A stretch of 64,000 nucleotides of DNA from an uncultured Mycoplasmataceae bacterium. Lineage in GTDB: Bacteria > Bacillota_I > Bacilli_A > Mycoplasmatales > Mycoplasmoidaceae. The DNA is taken from positions 234,242 to 298,241 of the forward strand of contig CAMUZN010000001.1 of the NCBI GenBank assembly GCA_947165235.1, given 5' to 3'. Positions 36,384 to 53,849 of the stretch are shown here, piece after piece (the first letter of the stretch is position 1; the number at the start of each line of letters is the position of its first letter). The translations under genes and the position numbers were made by a program. Below the pieces are notes generated by a model that was given only the letters and a program-made list of their open reading frames with translations, had not been told where the DNA came from and ran no database searches.

Positions 36384-39056
36384 TTACAATCATTGATTGT
36401 GGTTAAATTTTAGATAAATTTTCTTTATTACTTCGAGAAAAAATAAGTAAAAAATTTCAATAATTATAAGAATTCATCAAAAGTTAATTAATAGTTTTTG
36501 ATTACTAATCAAATCAATAAAATTTAAATTGACATTAATATAAGGAATAAAAGGAAGAATAAAACAAAAAATGAGAAGGACAATTGTTGTCCATATAACA
36601 ATTTTTGATGGATGAGTTTGGATAAAAGCAATTTTACGACTCCGTAAAACTCAATTTGTTAAAACTTGTGTTACAATCGATTGAATAAATCAACATGTAT
36701 GAAATTTAGCAATTCCTTCACTTGTTGTTCCATTAAATTTAAAATAAAAAAACAAAATCGCAAAAGTTATCAAATCAAATATTGTGCTAACTGGACCAAA
36801 AACAAGCATAAATTTTAAAATTGATTTTGCGGATCAATTTTTTGGTTTTTGCAAAAAATCAGCATCAACATTATCTCATGGAATGGCTAATTGAGAAAAA
36901 TCAAAAATAATGTTTAAAAGCAAAATTTGAATTGTTGTTAGTGGGGCAAAATTTAATCAACATATTCCAATTAAGATTGATAACATGTTACCAAAGTTTC
37001 CACTAATAACAAGTTTAATATATTTAATGATATTAGCAAATGTTTTGCGACCTTGAATAATTCCCTTTCCTAAAATAGATAAATCTTTCTCTAATAAAAC
37101 AATATCGGCAGTTTCTTTAGCAATATCAACAGCCGAATCAACGGAAATAGCAATATCTGATTCTTTCATTGCTGGTGTGTCATTAATTCCATCCCCCATA
37201 AAACCAACAACATGGTTACTAGTTTTTAATATTTTAACAATTAGTGATTTTTGCTCAGGGGTTAATTTTGCAAAAATTGTTACATTATCTACTTTTTCTT
37301 TTAATTCATTAATAGACATTTTTTCAATGTCATCACCAAGAAGAATACCTTTTATTGCAACATTTAACTCTTTACAAATATATTTTGTTACTTTTTCATT
37401 GTCACCAGTTAAAATTTTTATTTCTACACCTTTGCTTAATAAATCATTAATTGCTTTTTTAGCTGACAATTTTGGTGGGTCCAATAATGCAATATATCCA
37501 ATAAGCATTAAATCCGACTCATCTTCGTCATTAAATGCCTCATTTTTTTGTAGTTTTTGGTAATTTGTTGCCACACAAATAACACGCATTCCACATTCGT
37601 TAAGATCAAAAATTTTTTTGCGAATCCTTTCATTATCAGCAATCGTTAAATTCTTTATCTCACCATTGATAAAAATTTTTGAGCAAATTTTTAAAATTTC
37701 TTCTGCCGCCCCTTTAGTAATTAATTTTCGTTCCCCATTATTTTTATTTTGAAGGATAATACTCATTCTTCTTCGTTCAAAGTCAAAAGGGATTTCATCA
37801 ACTTTTTGATAATCAAAAATAGATTTTCATATTTCTTTTTTTTTGGTATGTTCAATTATTGCTTTGTCAATTAAATTTTTTAATCCTGTTTGGTAATAAC
37901 TATTCAAACACCCATAAAGTAAGACATTATTATCTTCATCACCCATGACATTTAAATATTTTTGTAGAATAATATGGTCTTCGGTTAATGTACCAGTTTT
38001 ATCTGTACATAAAATATTCATTGCCCCAAATGTTTGGATGGAATTAATATTTTTTACAATTGCTTTTTGTCGACTAAATTTAATCGCTTCTTTTGCTAGG
38101 TTTAATGTGACAATCATTGGTAACATTTCTGGAATAATACTAATGGCAACTGATAACGAAAAAATCAAAGCTTTGATTCATGATTGCATCACTCCTTCAT
38201 GTGTAATTAAACCATAAATTAAAAATATAATACCACTCATTAGTGACATCATTTCAACAATAATAATTCCAACTTTTTTTATTCCTTTATCAAAATTAGT
38301 TTTTGGTCTTTTTCCAGCAATAATCGTTGCAATTTTTCCTAAAAACGTATTTTTTCCTGTTTGAATTGCTATACCATAAGCACTACCAGATGCTACGGTT
38401 GTTCCCATATAACAAATATTGTTACAATTCAAAATATTTGTTATGTTTTGTGTAATTGGTTGGGCGATTTTTTCAACTGGTTCTGATTCCCCAGAAATGA
38501 TTGATTGCGTAATAAATAGGTCTTTTGTATAAAATAAACGCATGTCACAAGGAATCATATCTCCGGCAGCAAGATAAATAATATCACCAGGAACGATTTC
38601 ACTAATTGGGATTTCAGATTTAACATTTTCACGAAGAATTGATGCAGTTGTTTTTATTGTTCGATTCAATTTTTGCATCGCATTATTCGCTTTAAATTCT
38701 TGAATAAATTTCAAAATCCCCGAAATAAGGAAAATAATCATTAATATCGTAAATGAGCATCAATCACGATTATCATGGGATATTGTTACATTTAAAATAG
38801 CAATAATGATTAAGATTCACGAAAAAATATTAAAAAAAGAAGATAGCAATGTTTTATATCAAGTTTGTTTAGATTTATTTGCTAAAATATTTAAACCGTA
38901 ACGATCTTGCTTTTCTTTTACATTTGCTAAATTTAATCCTTGTGGTGATGAACAAAAATCCTTAAGTAATTGTTCATTTGTTTTTTTTGCTTGAGCAAAG
39001 AAAAAATTAGCTTGCTTACTACGAACATTTACTTTTATCTTTTTCGTGCTAACCAT
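36384..39056 (-). CDS. mgtA: P-type ATPase, magnesium-transporting (MgtA-like)
   Basis: ILCTDKTGTLTED phosphorylation motif, GDGINDTPAMKESDIAISVDSAVDIAKETADIVLLEKDL; reads continuously to 36384 with TGA=Trp (890 aa). Confidence 0.9.
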
Positions 39057-39174
39057 GGCGATTAAAACGATGTTAGTTCGGAATAAAATAGTAAATTAGA
39101 CTTTGAAGAAGATGTCTAATTTTACAATTTTTTGTTCGTCACTAGACATACCACCTCAACTTTGATAATTATAC

Positions 39175-40173
39175 TTACTTAATTTTATTTCATTCTTTTT
39201 CTTTAAGTGCTATTTTTTCGATTTTATTAAAAATTGCTAAATTTTTCTTATCTTTTAAAAAGATTTTTAATCCTTCTTTTCCTTGAGCAATTTTTATTTC
39301 ATTAAAGTAAAATCAACTTCCTTTTTTTGCAATTACATTTTTTTCTAATGCCAAATCAATTATTTCGCTAATATAGTCAAAACCATGATCAAAATAAATA
39401 TTTAAATATGTTGTCGATAATGGTGGAGCCAATTTATTTTTTACAACACGAGCAAATGTTTTTATTCCAATGATTGTTGTACCATTTTTTATAATTTCGG
39501 CACGTTTTAATTCAATACGAATACTTGAAAAAAATTTTAGTGCTCAACCACCAGTTGTTGTTTTTGTTTCACCAAAAAAAACACCGATTTTTTCACGAAT
39601 TTGGTTAATAAAAATAATTGTTGTCTTATATTTGCTAATTATTCCTTGAATAATTCTTAATCCTTTTGACATTAGTCGAGCATGTAAACCAATTGTTTGA
39701 TCTTCATATTCACCATTAATTTCCGCCTCGGGAACTAAAGCTGCAACCGAATCAACAACAATTAGATCGATCATTCCTGTTTTTGCCAATGCTTCAATAA
39801 TTGCAAAACTTTGCTCACCACTTTCTGGTTGAGCAAATAACAATTTACTCAAGTTAACACCATTTGCTTGACAATATTTAGCATTTAGTGCATGTTCAGC
39901 ATCAATATAAGCACAATGACCTCCATTTTTTTGGCATTGAGCAATAGCTTGTAAGGCTACAGTTGTTTTTCCACTTGATTCACTACCATAAATTTCGACA
40001 ATCCTTCCTTTTGGATAACCACCAATTCCCAAAGCCTTATCGAGATTTAAACTTCCTGTTTTAATAATCTCAATATTTTTATCAATTTCTTGATTAAAAT
40101 TTGTAATTGAATTTTTTCCAAATTGTGATTCAATTTCTTTAATTGTTTCCGCAAAAATTTTTTCTTCTTCCAT
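39175..40173 (-). CDS. recA: Recombinase RecA
   Basis: RIVEIYGSESSGKTTVALQAIAQ...AYIDAEHALNAKYC...LIVVDSVAALVPEAEI...GETKTTTGGWALKFFSSIRI. Confidence 0.97.
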
Positions 40174-40273
40174 AAACCAACCTTATTGTATTACTCATTT
40201 TATATTTGTCATTAAAAAATAAAATATGAGAATTTCTTCTCATATTTATTTATCTTAAATGATTTTTTAACGA

Positions 40274-43199
<2,926 letters not shown>

Positions 43200-43331
43200 A
43201 CAATTAGTGATATTAAATTATCGTTTCTAATTTCAATTAATAATAATATTTATATGTCGTCAATTATCAATTTGCTACATTATGCATCTAACAATTAAAG
43301 AGTAAAAGGGATAGTTTAATAAAATAGTAGT

Positions 43332-44117
43332 ATGCAACAAATCTTATCAAATAGTAACAAAACAATTAAATGAGTAAAAAAAATTTTATGTGATCCAAAA
43401 CAACGCAAAAAAGAAAAATTTGTTGTTGGTGAAACCAAAAAAGTTTTTTGTACATTATGTGAGGATAATAAAAAAAAGTTTGTCAAAATTTTTGTTACGA
43501 AGAAATTTTTTGATAGCAACTATCTTCTACTAAAAAAATTTAATAATATTCTTATCATTTTAAGTGACCATCTCTTTAAAAAAATAAGTATTTTAAAATC
43601 ACCTGATGGAATTGTTTTTGTTGTTGCTTTTGAAGTTGCTAAACTTGATTTTAGCAAAAATGCTAACTATTTTGGTGTTGTTGATTTACAAAATCCTAAC
43701 AATTTAGGTGCAATAATTCGTAGCATTTTTGCTTTTAGTATTGGAGGTTTATTTCTTATTGGCAATTGTGTTGATGTTTTTCATCCCGAAGTTATTCGTG
43801 CCTCAATGGGCTATGTTTTTCAAATGCCAATTATGCTTTTTAAAGATTTTTACTCATTTTTAAAATTTGCTAAAAACAATAAGATTAATTTATTAGCTTT
43901 GGCAAATAAAAATAATGCTACCCCCTTAAGTAAGTACAAAATAAAGACAAATAATTGTTTTTTACTTGGTAATGAAGGCAACGGCTTAAAAAATAATATT
44001 ATTCAACATTGCCACCAAACATTAAAAATTGAAATCAAAAATGTTGAATCACTTAATGTTATTGCGGTAGCAAGTATAATTTCCTATTATTTAAAGCATG
44101 AAAATAATAAAAATTAA
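43332..44117 (+). CDS. TrmH/SpoU-family RNA 2'-O-methyltransferase
   Basis: GVVDLQNPNNLGAIIRSIFAFSIGGLFLIG; FLLGNEGNGLKNNII; IKNVESLNVIAVASIISYYL. Confidence 0.92.
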
Positions 44118-45036
44118 TGAAAACGATTGTGGTATAAGAATTGATAAATTTATTAGCAAACTTTTTCCTCATTGAAAAAAAAGTTTTATTTTTCGGGCAT
44201 TTCGCACAAAAAAAATTAAAGTAAATAAAAAAAAGACACCTCCTTCTTATCATTTAGTTGCCGATGATGTAATTTATATATACTTGAATGAAAAAAATTT
44301 TTATCAGCAAAAAACGAATCAACAATGAAAATTCGCAAAAAATGAAATTGATGTCGTATATGAAGATAAAAATTTATTGGTTGTCAATAAACCGACTAAA
44401 TTAGTTGTTGTTGACCAAAAAAATCAAAAAAACGATACATTAATTAATCGAGCAAAACTCTATTTATATAAAAAAAATGAATGAGATGAAGGCAAACATT
44501 TTACACCGTGTTTGCTTCATCGTCTTGACACGAATACAAAAGGTTTAATTATGATTGCTAAAAACTATCAAACGGCAAGAATTTTATCACAAAAAATTAA
44601 AAATCATGAAATCGATAAATACTATCAATGTTTAGTTTATGGGAAATTTAATATTACCAAACAAGAAGTTAAAGCTTTTTGATTTAAAGCAAAAAATAGT
44701 AATTTTGTTAAAATTGCTAAAATAAAAATTAATGCTAACTATCTTCCTATTTCGATGATTTATCGCGTAATTAGCTATGATAGATCTAAAAATATTAGTC
44801 ATTTAGAAATTAAATTAATTACCGGTAAAACTCATCAAATTCGTGCTCATCTAAATTTTTTAGGACATCCAATTATTGGCGAGCAAAAATATGTGAAAAA
44901 AGAATTTAAAAAAATTGCAAAATACAAATCTCAATGTTTAATTGCCACCAAAATTTGTTTTAATTTTTGTGGAAACTCAACGTTTCTCAATTATTTAAGA
45001 AACAAAAAAATTTTCCTAAAAAAAATTATTTTCTAA
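44098..45036 (+). CDS. RluA-family pseudouridine synthase
   Basis: IDKFISKLFPHWKKS; VVYEDKNLLVVNKPTKL; LLHRLDTNTKGLIMIAKN; LITGKTHQIRAHLNFLGHPIIGEQKY. Confidence 0.94.
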
Positions 45037-45806
45037 TTTTGTTTATCCGTGTTTATCACTTGTTTAGATAAATAGTAACTTTCTAAATTGAGTAAATAAT
45101 GACCTTTTTCATTTTTTGTAATTAATTTTTGTCCTTCATTATGGCATGATATTAATGTAAAGAATTCAATAAAATTTTCGATCTTTTCAGCGTTTTCAAT
45201 TTTGAAACGACAAGTATTAGTATGGATGGATTTAGTATTACTTTTTGTTACTTTTATGATATATTCCGAAACATTAATTTCTCAGTCATATTCATGCAAT
45301 GAGATAGTTAATTTCTTGAAACTATTATTTACATTTTTTTCAATATCAAATTTAACATTATTAAAGTAATATTTTCCGTCAATCGTTGTTGTAATAGCAT
45401 CAGTATTGTTTAATGAAGTTAATTGACATTTCACATTCAAAACAAAACTAACTGAATTAGCATTTTTATCAATGGAAAAATTATTTATTCCAATCGTGAA
45501 ATTTTCATACTTATATGTGTTTTTCGCTAATTTAACATGGTATTGCAATGTGTTTTGTCATTCATCAATAAAAATTTGTTTATCGTTATTAAGATGTTCT
45601 AAATATTGGAGAATAATTGCTTTTCCATCTTGCAAGTTAAGATTAGATAATTGTTTACTATTTTTTTGATCAAATTTTAAAACATCAAACATTTTTATTT
45701 TTGCACATGAACAACAAAAAATAGTTGTTGGATTTGCTATTGCTAATAGTAAAAAAAGACAAAACATTTTTTTTGCTTTTTTTAATCTTTTTATTTTTGG
45801 TGACAT
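45033..45806 (-). CDS. Putative lipoprotein
   Basis: MSPKIKRLKKAKKMFCLFLLLAIANPTTIFCCSCAKIK leader; TGA=Trp joins 45558-45806 and 45282-45548, TAG at 45033. Confidence 0.8.
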
Positions 45807-47329
45807 TTTTTGATTAACAAATCATTAAAACAAGGTAATATAAATAGAAACAATGTTGTGCTTCAATATGCAATTGCTCCTTGCCAATTTGTTAGATAGA
45901 CAATTTGTCCTTCACTAATAAAGAGTGATCAATTATTTTTTAGTTCATCAATACTATTTGGTTTTACGCATGGAAAATAAATATATTGGTAAATCGAACA
46001 AAAAGCAAAAATAAAAATTGCTGTAATTGCTGAGAAAAGTGAAAGTAATTTAAAAAATTTTATTTTTGTTGTTACTTTAACTTTTTTTGTAAATTCGTTA
46101 ATAAACGCTCCCAAAACTATTCAACCATAAACCAAGTAAAAACTAATAATAACACTATCACCCAAACAGCTAAAAAATTGATCCGTATTTAACAATAATG
46201 AAGGGATAAGTGTTGCCACAAATAAAAATGCAACAGAAATTATGTAATAAATTAATCCACCAAATAAAGGATTCTTCCCTTTTTTTAGTAATTGTTGTGA
46301 TTTAAAAAGAATTTTTTTATTAATTATTGCTTGAATAGATTTAAGCGAGCAAATTGTCATACTATTAGCAATACCTAAAACACAAACAAATAATAAAAAA
46401 GAAAAGAAAGTATTCATCATATTGCTTATTTTTGTGTTTTGTCCAAAAAGAATATTAATTAGTTGATAAACATTACCAGTTCCCGAAGTAATGCAACCAA
46501 TGGTAATTGCTAAATAAAAAAAAGCAATTAAGACAATACCAACAATAACTGATAATGGAACATTTTTTTCAGGTTTATCAATTTGATTTGTAACATTTCC
46601 AACAATCAAATATCCCTCGAAGGCGAATAATATTCCTGGAACAGCGAAAAGTGATTTTGCCGAAAAAATTACGGGTGAGGATTTTTTTCATAAATTACTT
46701 TCTCAATATTGACCTGATCATAAACCACCTTGATGAGTTTTATTAACGATACCACCAATAATTCCAAAACATATAACGAGAAAAATTGGTAGAAATTTTG
46801 CTCAAGTAAGAAAATAATCAAATTTTATTGCAAACCTTTGTCACAAATAATTAATAAGTGTAAAAATTATTATCAAAGATAAAGCACAACCAAAAATTGC
46901 TAAACTTTGGTATTTAAAATTTATTTCACCAACAATTTTTCCTCCACTTTTAAGACAGATAAACATATTAATTATTGCTTCTGAAGAAAACAACATCAAA
47001 ACAAAAGACAGAATTACATAGTAACTAAAAGGTTGCAAAATTTTAATATAGTGACCAATTTTTTTACCATTGTATTGTTCTGCCCAACTACCTAAACCGA
47101 GATTATCATTGGTTTTACACGAAACAATTTGACTAAAAGATAAAGCGATGCATAGAACAAAGAAAATTGAAATTATTCATGTAATAAGTGTTGCGATTGC
47201 ATTAAAATCGTTATTTTTGAAAACACTATCGTTTTTAAAGAATATTCCAATTCCAATTACACCACTAAAAATGGTTAGAATTGCTGAACCTAATCCGACT
47301 TTAGCAGCAGTTTGTTTTTTAACCATCAT
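45791..47329 (-). CDS. Amino-acid permease (APC superfamily), paralog 1
   Basis: MMVKKQTAAKVGLGSAILTIFSGVIGIGIFFKNDSVF...; many TM helices; TGA=Trp joins several ORFs. Confidence 0.88.
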
Positions 47330-47379
47330 CGCACTAATAAAAATTATATGTGATTGGATAGTTAGATCTATCGATTAGT

Positions 47380-48957
47380 TTAAACTAAACAATTATTTTT
47401 ATCGTAATATTTATTTTTGCAAATTTTCATCAAAAAATCATTAAATATTGGTAATAAACATAGGAAAAAAAGAAATGTTCAAAAAACAATTGCTGTTTGT
47501 CAATTTTGCAATGTTGTCATATAACCTTTTTCATCCTGTACAAAAAGGTGTCATGTCTTACCTACTTCGTAACCTCATGGATTGTAAAATAAAGGAAGAA
47601 TAAATTGATTAATCGTATTGAATAAGAAAATTGTAAATGCCCCACAAGATCCTAAAAACGAAATGATCATAAATCCTTTAATATTTACCGCTGTTTTTAT
47701 CCTTTTAGTTAACGAATTAATAAATCCTCCAAAAACAACAATTCCATAAATCAAATAGAAGAAAATAATATTCACATCACAAAAACCATTCACAAATTGT
47801 TCTGATTCAAAAATTAATGATGGGATGAAAAGACTAGAACCGACTATTCCAACAACAAAAAAGTAATATAACATAGCAATTTTTTTTTCATTTTTTTTAT
47901 TTTCATTGCTTATCACTTTTTTTGGTAAGAAAATCATATTATTTTTCAATAAAAAACTAATCGATTTTAATGAACAAATAATTTTACAATCACTTATATT
48001 AATCACACAAATAACTAAAAAAAACGAAAAAAGATTGTTCATAATTTGGCACACTTTAGGATTTTTTCAAAAAAGAACATTCATCAAATCATAAACATTA
48101 CCAACTCCAACTGTGATACATGCAATTGTCACTGATAGGTAAATTATTGTTACAAGAGTAATGCCAAAAATAATAGATAACGGAACATTTTTTTCTGGTT
48201 TGTCAATTTCATCCGTCAAATTGCCAATAATTAAATAGCCTTCAAATGTAAACAAAATTGACGGAACCGCTAAAAAAGTGTTCAATGAACATTTATTCAT
48301 TCCAATTGGCATTCATGCTCGTTCGCGAGCATGATAATATTTTTCGGTTCACAATCCGAATTTATGATCAACAATAAATCCACCAATAATCCCAGAAATA
48401 ATAACAATTGCAAGAGGAACAAATTTAAAATATGAAAGGACTAGATCAAATTTTTTGGTAAATTTTTCCGCAAAATAATTTAATAAAACAAAAATGAAAA
48501 GAAGAGCAAAACCACTACCAAAAATTGCTAAACTTTGATATTTAAAATTAATATTGCCAACATCACGACCACCAGTTTTAATACTAATCGCCATGTTAAT
48601 TATTGCTTCGCCACAATATAAAACGCAAACAAGAGATTGCCCTATTCAATAAGCCAATGGTTGTAAAATTTTAACGTAACGTCCAAATTTTTTACCATTA
48701 TATTGTTCCACCCAACTTCCTAATCCTAATTTATCATTGGTTTTGCATGAAACAATTTGACCAAAAGATAAAGCAATACAAAAAACAATCAAAGTTGTAA
48801 CAATCCATGATATCATCGTTCCATATGGGTTATGTCCATTCAGATTAAAAACACTCGTATTCTTAAAGAATATTCCTAATCCAACAACACCACCAAAAAT
48901 TGTTATTATTGAGGAAAATAAACCAATTTTTGCTGCTGTTTTTTGTGTTACTTTCAT
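47380..48957 (-). CDS. Amino-acid permease (APC superfamily), paralog 2
   Basis: MKVTQKTAAKIGLFSSIITIFGGVVGLGIFFKNTSVF... closely similar to paralog 1. Confidence 0.88.
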
Positions 48958-48974
48958 TTTTATTATTTTGAATA

Positions 48975-49050
48975 TGGTGCCGAAAATCGGAATCGAACCA
49001 ACAACCTACTGATTACAAGTCAGTTGCTCTGCCTGTTGAGCTATTTCGGC
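48975..49050 (-). tRNA. tRNA-Thr (anticodon TGT)
   Basis: GCCGAAATAGCTCAACAGGCAGAGCAACTGACTTGTAATCAGTAGGTTGTTGGTTCGATTCCGATTTTCGGCACCA. Confidence 0.97.
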
Positions 49051-49161
49051 ATTTTACTAATTAATTATATTTTGAAAATGGTAATAAATTAGGTTATCAA
49101 ATTTATAGGTTATCGAAAATATTCATATGCTTATTGCTATTTTTCAATGAGAACAAATGTA

Positions 49162-49188
49162 TTAGCACTCTTTTACTTAGTTTGCTAA
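49162..49188 (+). promoter_or_regulatory. CIRCE-like HrcA operator upstream of clpB
   Basis: TTAGCACTC-TTTTACTTA-GTTTGCTAA; same arms as the dnaK site. Confidence 0.75.
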
Positions 49189-49203
49189 TTTTTTGGTATA
49201 ATT

Positions 49204-51357
49204 ATGATGATAAATATGGAATTCACCTATCAAAAACCAAGCGATGATGTTTTGAGTCAATTTGGTCGTAACATCAATAATGAGATCAAAAATAACAATT
49301 TTGACCCAGTTATTGGAAGAGAAAAAGAAATTCGTCGTTTAATTGAAATTATTTCACGAAAAACAAAAAACAATCCTGTACTAATTGGCGAACCAGGTGT
49401 TGGTAAAACCGCAATTGTTGAAGGTTTTGTTCAACGTATTGTTAATCGCGATGTTCCCAATAATTTACTCGACAAGCAAGTTTATGAACTTTCATTATCT
49501 TCTTTAGTTGCTGGTGCAAGTTTTCAAGGTCAATTTGAAGATCGGATCAAAAAAATTATTAAGCAAGTTAAAGCAGCTAACGGTAACATTATTTTGTTTA
49601 TTGATGAAATTCATCAACTTATTGGTACGGGACGAAATTCTGGTGGTACTATGGATGCAGCAAATATTCTTAAACCAATGATGGCACGGGGAGAAATAAA
49701 AATTATTGGAGCAACAACCCTTGATGAGTACCATAAATATATTGAGAAAGATTTAGCTCTAGAACGAAGAATGCAAAAAATTTTTGTTGCCGAACCAACA
49801 AAAGATGAGGCAATAACAATTATGCGCGGTTTAAAAGAAAAATGAGAGTTATTTCACCAAGTAAAAATTCATGATTCAGCAATTGTCGCAGCTGTAAATC
49901 TTTCTGATCGTTATTTAACTAACCATTATCTACCTGATAAATCTATTGACTTGATTGATGAAGCAGCAGCAAAAATTAAAACACAATTTCACTCTTTACC
50001 TAATGATTTAGATGAGATGAAACGTGAAATAATTAATCTTGAAACCGCTAAAGCGGCATTGTTAAAAGAAGAAGATGCAAAAAGCAAAAAACAATTAGAA
50101 GAAATTGAAACAAAGTTATCAGCAATAAAATCTAAACAAGAATCTCGTTTAAAAGAATGACAAAAACAAAAATCTCTTCATGATGAAATTAATTTAATTA
50201 AAAATAAAATTGAAAATTCTAAACTTGATCTAGAAAACCATCAACAAAAAGGAGAATTTACACAAGCAAGTCAAATTTTATATGAAACTATTCCCCAATT
50301 ACAAAAACAATTAAAGAAAGTGGAGAAATCTTTTGAGAAAATCAACATTAATCACACTTTTTCGGATAGTGTAACTGCGAACGAAGTAGCGGAAGTAGTT
50401 GCTGAAATCACCGGTATTCCGTTAACAAAATTATTAAAATCAGAAAAAGATAAATTAATGAATTTAAATCAAGAAATTAAAAAAATTGTTAAAGGACAAG
50501 ATGAAGCAATTAATCTTGTTACTTCTGCAGTAATGCGTGCCCGTGTTAATATTAATGATCCTAATCGACCGTTAGGAAGTTTTCTTTTTTTAGGTCCAAC
50601 AGGTGTGGGGAAAACACAATTAGCTAAAGCATTAGCTTTATCACTATTCGATTCGGTTAAGCAAATTGTTCGTTTTGATATGTCGGAATATATGGAAAAA
50701 CATTCGGTTGCCAAATTAATTGGTGCTCCACCTGGTTATATTGGTTATGAACAAGGTGGATTATTAACACAAGCTATAAAAAATAAACCCTATTGTGTCT
50801 TATTATTTGATGAAATTGAAAAGGCTCATCCTGATGTTTTAAATATTCTTTTGCAAGTTTTGGATGATGGTCATTTAAAAGATAGTCAAGGTAAACTAAT
50901 TAATTTTAAAAATACTATCATTATTATGACAAGCAATTTAGGGAGTCAAGAAATTTTAAAAGGGAAAAAAGAAAATAAAATTCCTTCCCAATTATTGCAA
51001 GTGTTAAAACCCGAATTTATTAATCGAATTGATGAAATAATCCAATTTAATCCTTTAAAACCAAGTGTTGTTAAGGAAATTGTAAAAGAACAAATTGCGG
51101 TTTTAATTAAACGGATTAATGATAATGATTTTAAAATTGATGTTGATCAAAAAGTTATTGACTATATTTCTATTAATTGTTATGATCCTTTTTATGGGGC
51201 CCGACCTATTAAAAGATTTATCCAAAAAAATCTTGAGAATCTTTTTGCTAACGAAATCATTTCTGGTAAGATCAACAAAAATGAGAAATATTTGGTTGTC
51301 GTTAATAATAAAAAAAATGATCAAAGTTGCTTTGATATTATTCCGATTGAATCGTAA
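49204..51357 (+). CDS. clpB: ATP-dependent chaperone ClpB (lacking the N-terminal domain)
   Basis: [45 protein letters not shown]; second [23 protein letters not shown]; 717 aa. Confidence 0.96.
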
Positions 51358-51469
51358 TTTTGTTGAGAAATTTATTTTCTCTAAGAACTTTGTTATATAA
51401 TTAGTAAGAAAATATCAAAACATTGATAGAAATCGCAAAATAAATTAATTTAGTAAAAAGGATAAAATA

Positions 51470-52654
51470 ATGGCAATTGGAAAATTTGATCGAACAAAAC
51501 CACATGTTAATGTTGGAACAATTGGTCATATTGACCACGGTAAAACAACATTAACAGCGGCAATATGCACTTATTTGTCAAAAAAAGGTTTGGCCCAAGC
51601 TCGTGATTATTCATCAATTGATAGTGCTCCAGAAGAAAAAGCACGAGGAATTACAATTAATACTTCCCATGTTGAATACGAAACAACAAAAAGGCATTAT
51701 GCGCATGTTGATTGTCCTGGTCATGCTGACTATGTTAAGAATATGATTACTGGTGCTGCCCAAATTGATGGTGCCATCTTAGTTGTTGCTGCTTCTGATG
51801 GTGCTATGCCACAAACAAGGGAACACATTTTGCTCGCAAAGCAAGTTGGTGTACCAAAAATTGTTGTTTTTATTAACAAATGTGATGTTGTTACAGACAA
51901 TGAAGTAAAAGATTTAGTAAAAATGGATATTATTGATTTACTAAACAAATACGGTTTTGATGGCAATAATACACCGATTATTTTTGGTTCCGCTTTAGGA
52001 GCATTAAAAGGCGAAGCACAATGGGAAGAAAAAATTCAAGAATTAATGGACCAAGTTGATAGTTATATTCCTACACCTGTGCGTGAAGTTGATAAACCTT
52101 TCCTTCTACCGATCGAAGATATTTTTACAATTACTGGTCGTGGTACAGTGGTAACAGGTAGAGTAGAACGAGGAAAAATTAGTTTAAATACCGAAGTTGA
52201 AATTGTTGGATTAAAACCATCAAAAAAGGTTGTTGTTACTGGTATTGAAATGTTTAAAAAAACTTTAGATTTTGCCCAAGCCGGTGATAATGCTGGTGTT
52301 TTACTTCGTGGTGTTGATCGAACTGATGTTGAACGTGGTCAAGTATTAGCTGCTCCTGGTTCAATTAAACCATACAAAAAATTTAAGGCACAAATTTATG
52401 CTCTTAAAAAAGAAGAAGGAGGAAGGCATACTGCTTTCCACAAAGGTTATCGTCCACAATTTTATTTCCGTACAACTGATGTAACGGGAACAATTGAATT
52501 AAAAGAAGGTGTTGATATGATTATGCCTGGTGATAATGCTGAAATCACTGTTGAATTAATTGCTCCAATTGCGATCGAAAAAGGTTCAAAATTCTCAATT
52601 CGAGAAGGTGGTCACACCGTTGGTGCTGGTCATGTTATTGAAATTATTAGTTAA
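51470..52654 (+). CDS. tuf: Elongation factor Tu
   Basis: [32 protein letters not shown]...[18 protein letters not shown]; full length. Confidence 0.99.
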   Translation: MAIGKFDRTKPHVNVGTIGHIDHGKTTLTAAICTYLSKKGLAQARDYSSIDSAPEEKARGITINTSHVEYETTKRHYAHVDCPGHADYVKNMITGAAQIDGAILVVAASDGAMPQTREHILLAKQVGVPKIVVFINKCDVVTDNEVKDLVKMDIIDLLNKYGFDGNNTPIIFGSALGALKGEAQWEEKIQELMDQVDSYIPTPVREVDKPFLLPIEDIFTITGRGTVVTGRVERGKISLNTEVEIVGLKPSKKVVVTGIEMFKKTLDFAQAGDNAGVLLRGVDRTDVERGQVLAAPGSIKPYKKFKAQIYALKKEEGGRHTAFHKGYRPQFYFRTTDVTGTIELKEGVDMIMPGDNAEITVELIAPIAIEKGSKFSIREGGHTVGAGHVIEIIS

Positions 52655-52678
52655 TTTTAATAGTTCTATTCTTAATAT

Positions 52679-52705
52679 CTAAAACAGTTTTTTTAAATTT
52701 AGAAT
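52679..52705. repeat. Left direct repeat: duplicated recU 3' end (codons ILNLKKLF*)
   Basis: ctaaaacagtttttttaaatttagaat matches 54877-54903 at 25/27 positions. Confidence 0.7.
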
Positions 52706-52853
52706 TATTATTTAAAAAAATATTGATTGAAGTATTGTCTTGTTATAGTTTTTAGGAGCAATCAATGTTTATTTATACAATTTGATTAGTCGAAATCAAA
52801 ATTACATCTTAAAAATTTATTTATTAATATAAAAATTGATATAAACAATTATT

Positions 52854-53849
52854 GTGAAGAATTATGATCAGATAATTCGTTTTTTACGCAAAAATGTTGT
52901 ATATCGTAAAAAACCAAAACAAACAATATTAGATTGATTGAATCAGTATAATGATCAATTAAAATTTGATAAAGTTTTTAATGAAATATTAAAAATTACA
53001 AAAAGTATTGACAAAATTTACCCTATTAATATTGCGTCATTTTGTAATAAGTATTTACCAAATAAAATTAGAATTAGATCAGATCAGTTCTTAAGTAAAT
53101 CTCGATCGTGCAGATTAAATGACATATTCATTATTTTTTCATGTGTAAAAATTGAACATAAAAAAACATATATTGTTTTAACTTCCAACCACTTTACTAA
53201 TTACACTAAATCAATAAGTAGTTCAAATAGTTTTTTTACTAAAGATTTTACTGATCTTAAAAATTGGGCTAATAATGTTGGTGAAATTTCAAAAAATGAA
53301 GCACGTGTCCGCGGTATTGGTAAGACAACAACTTATCTATATTGACATGGTAATGAAAATCATATTGAAAAATTAAGTGATTACTTAGGTGTTCTTTCAC
53401 AAATTGAAAACTATGCTTATTATTTAAAGGAGAAAAATAAAAAAAATTTACGTGTTAAAATTTCAAAAGATACAAAAATGGAAATTTTTAATTTTTATAA
53501 TAATGAGTGTGCTTTGCGACAAATTAATAAATGCATAACAATTGAATCACAGATAAATGATAATATATCTAAACATATTCATCATATTGTTCCTCTATAT
53601 TATTTTTATGATCAAAAAATATTTGATGATAAAATTATTAATAATAAAAATAATTTGATTCTTCTTTGCTTCAAATGCCATGCGATGCTATCAAGTCATA
53701 TAAAATTAGAAAGAAAAAAATTTCTCGATTATTGTTTAGAATTTATGAAAAAAGCGAATAAATTTATTGATTTTCAAAATTATTTATGAGATGATTTACA
53801 TATAACAATTCCAATTTTATATAAAATTTATGGGGTAGATTATGAGTAG
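52854..53849 (+). CDS. HNH restriction endonuclease-like protein (R-M module 2)
   Basis: NYDQIIRFLRKNVVYRKKPKQTILDWLNQYND...HIHHIVPLYYFYDQKIFDDKIINNKNNLILLCFKCHAML; overlaps the methylase start. GTG start at 52854 is a guess. Confidence 0.7.

Noticed and set aside
52764-52812. Short ORF MFIYTIWLVEIKITS* downstream of tuf
   Set aside because: Only about 16 codons, not conserved with anything visible; likely chance.
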